Positions 24,049 through 24,994 of a stretch of 24,994 nucleotides of DNA are shown here, one piece after another. The stretch's first letter is position 1. Each line of letters begins with the position of its first letter. This stretch comes from Bacteroidota bacterium (lineage in GTDB: Bacteria; Bacteroidota; Bacteroidia; Bacteroidales; Prolixibacteraceae). The notes under the pieces are model-generated. The model did no database searches. It was not told where the DNA came from and saw only the letters and a program-made list of their open reading frames with translations. The stretch covers positions 1-24,994 of the forward strand of contig JAEWME010000322.1 of NCBI GenBank assembly GCA_023393265.1. The letters run 5' to 3'. Position numbers and translations under genes: made by a program.

Positions 24049-24994
24049 TTACACGGTAACCCGAAGATATCGGTCGTATGCTTCATCCCAATTGAGTTCT
24101 CCTGAAGGTGTGAAGTGAACCAGTTCGCTCGATCGGGCAACAATTTCTCTGATTTCAGAAAGTGAACCAACGTATCCCAATGCTTTTGCCTGAATCATGA
24201 CATTGCCAATAGCAGTTGCTTCTGTCGGACCAGCCACAACCTCCAAACCAGTTGCATCTGAAGTCAACTGATTCAGGAAGTGATTATTAGCTCCACCGCC
24301 AATGATGTGTATTACTTCAAATTTCTTTCCCGCAACATCTTCTATTTGCTCCAGTGTATAACGGTATTTTAAAGCCAAACTATCATAAATACAGCGAATG
24401 GTTTCACCGTGAGTTCGTGGCGTTCCCTGCGCGGTTTGATAGCAATAATCGCGCACCGCTTGCGTCATATCTTTAGGGTTCAGGAACATAGGATCATCCG
24501 GATCAATCAGGAACTGGAAAGGCTGAGACTCGCGCGCGAGTTCTACCATTTTAATCCAGGAGTAATTGGTGCCTTCATTTGCCCAAATCCTTTGTACCTC
24601 CTGAATCAGCCACATTCCCATGATATTTTTCAGGAAACGGGTGGTTCCTTCAACCCCACCCTCGTTGGTAAAGTTGCATTTTAACGACTGTTCAGAAATA
24701 ATTGGCTGCGGGCTTTCAATTCCCATGATTGACCATGTTCCCGAACTTAAGTAGACGAAGTCTTCACACTGGCAGGGGACCGATACAATTGCAGAACCTG
24801 TGTCGTGTGCTGCAACTGCAATCACCGGCACCTGAGCGCTTCCTGTTTCTTTTGCAACTTCGGGCAAGATAGAACCTAAAATTGTTCCTGGCCAAACAAT
24901 CTCCTGAAGAATTTTTGCAGGGATTCCTACTTTTTCAATTAATTCTAGGTTCCATTGGCTGGTACCTGGCACCATCATCTGGCTTGTACTGGCA
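24049..24994 (-). CDS. rhaB: Rhamnulokinase, N-terminal part outside the window
   Basis: The visible C-terminal 315 residues belong to an FGGY/ASKHA sugar kinase of the rhamnulokinase type. The enzyme phosphorylates L-rhamnulose for later cleavage by RhaD. The frame is open to the window edge (ASTSQMMVPGT before the first internal ATG at 24978), so the real start lies beyond 24994. Family motifs are AVAAHDTGSAI, YLSSGTWSIMGIE, and the nucleotide-binding VIHIIGGGANNHFLNQLTSDAT and AGPTEATAIGNVM. Fucokinase is the closest alternative, but the GTWS and GGGANN contexts favour rhamnulose. It probably belongs to a rhamnose operon continuing past the edge. Confidence 0.88.
   Translation of the reverse strand, partial: ASTSQMMVPGTSQWNLELIEKVGIPAKILQEIVWPGTILGSILPEVAKETGSAQVPVIAVAAHDTGSAIVSVPCQCEDFVYLSSGTWSIMGIESPQPIISEQSLKCNFTNEGGVEGTTRFLKNIMGMWLIQEVQRIWANEGTNYSWIKMVELARESQPFQFLIDPDDPMFLNPKDMTQAVRDYCYQTAQGTPRTHGETIRCIYDSLALKYRYTLEQIEDVAGKKFEVIHIIGGGANNHFLNQLTSDATGLEVVAGPTEATAIGNVMIQAKALGYVGSLSEIREIVARSSELVHFTPSGELNWDEAYDRYLRVTV

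Overview
The window looks like chromosomal DNA from a member of the Bacteroidota, probably a marine or sediment member of the Marinilabiliales/Prolixibacteraceae type. The evidence is the absence of Shine-Dalgarno sequences, -7 boxes of the TAnnTTTG type, a bcp-recA pair, a thrA / proposed homoserine kinase / thrC run, and typical Bacteroidota protein families (GyrI-like, YbdG-type MscS, short secreted beta-barrels). The genus cannot be fixed from sequence alone. The region is mostly stable core genome. I see no insertion sequence, phage, CRISPR or defence locus.

Layout. 1-4844 (+): the 3' part of a tRNA-Trp with its terminator, lutA, a CvfB-like S1 protein, a GyrI-like protein and topB. The spacers in this run are occupied by inverted-repeat elements. 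Two of them (867-965 and 2403-2474) are built from degenerate 7-nt repeats facing each other, and one (1852-1884) is a perfect 33-nt palindrome. 4886-8751: a lipoprotein GH78 alpha-L-rhamnosidase (-) and a divergent GntR-type sensor regulator (+), with a palindrome-rich intergenic region between them that looks like an operator. 8866-9993 (+): a secreted beta-barrel and an unrecognised exported protein. 10103-11124 (+): a cysteine-cluster protein overlapping arfB (ribosome rescue). 11210-13164 (+): a YbdG-like MscS channel and an Lrp/AsnC regulator.

13234-21026 (-): read in transcription order, bcp-recA, then thrA - proposed homoserine kinase - thrC (the aspartate-to-threonine route), then a fructosamine-kinase-family protein. 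Clear terminators follow recA and thrC. 21278-23989 (+): an operon of SPOR-domain protein, clpS, NfeD-like protein and floA, closed by a bidirectional terminator. 24049-24994 (-): the C-terminal two thirds of rhamnulokinase rhaB, running off the window.

Most genes have well-known families. The less explained material is non-coding: the paired 7-nt-period arrays, the 33-nt palindrome, the 19-bp hairpin over the topB stop codon and the nested palindromes at the rhamnosidase/GntR promoter. Two gene couplings are also noteworthy: SPOR-ClpS-NfeD-FloA, and YkgJ-type protein with ArfB.
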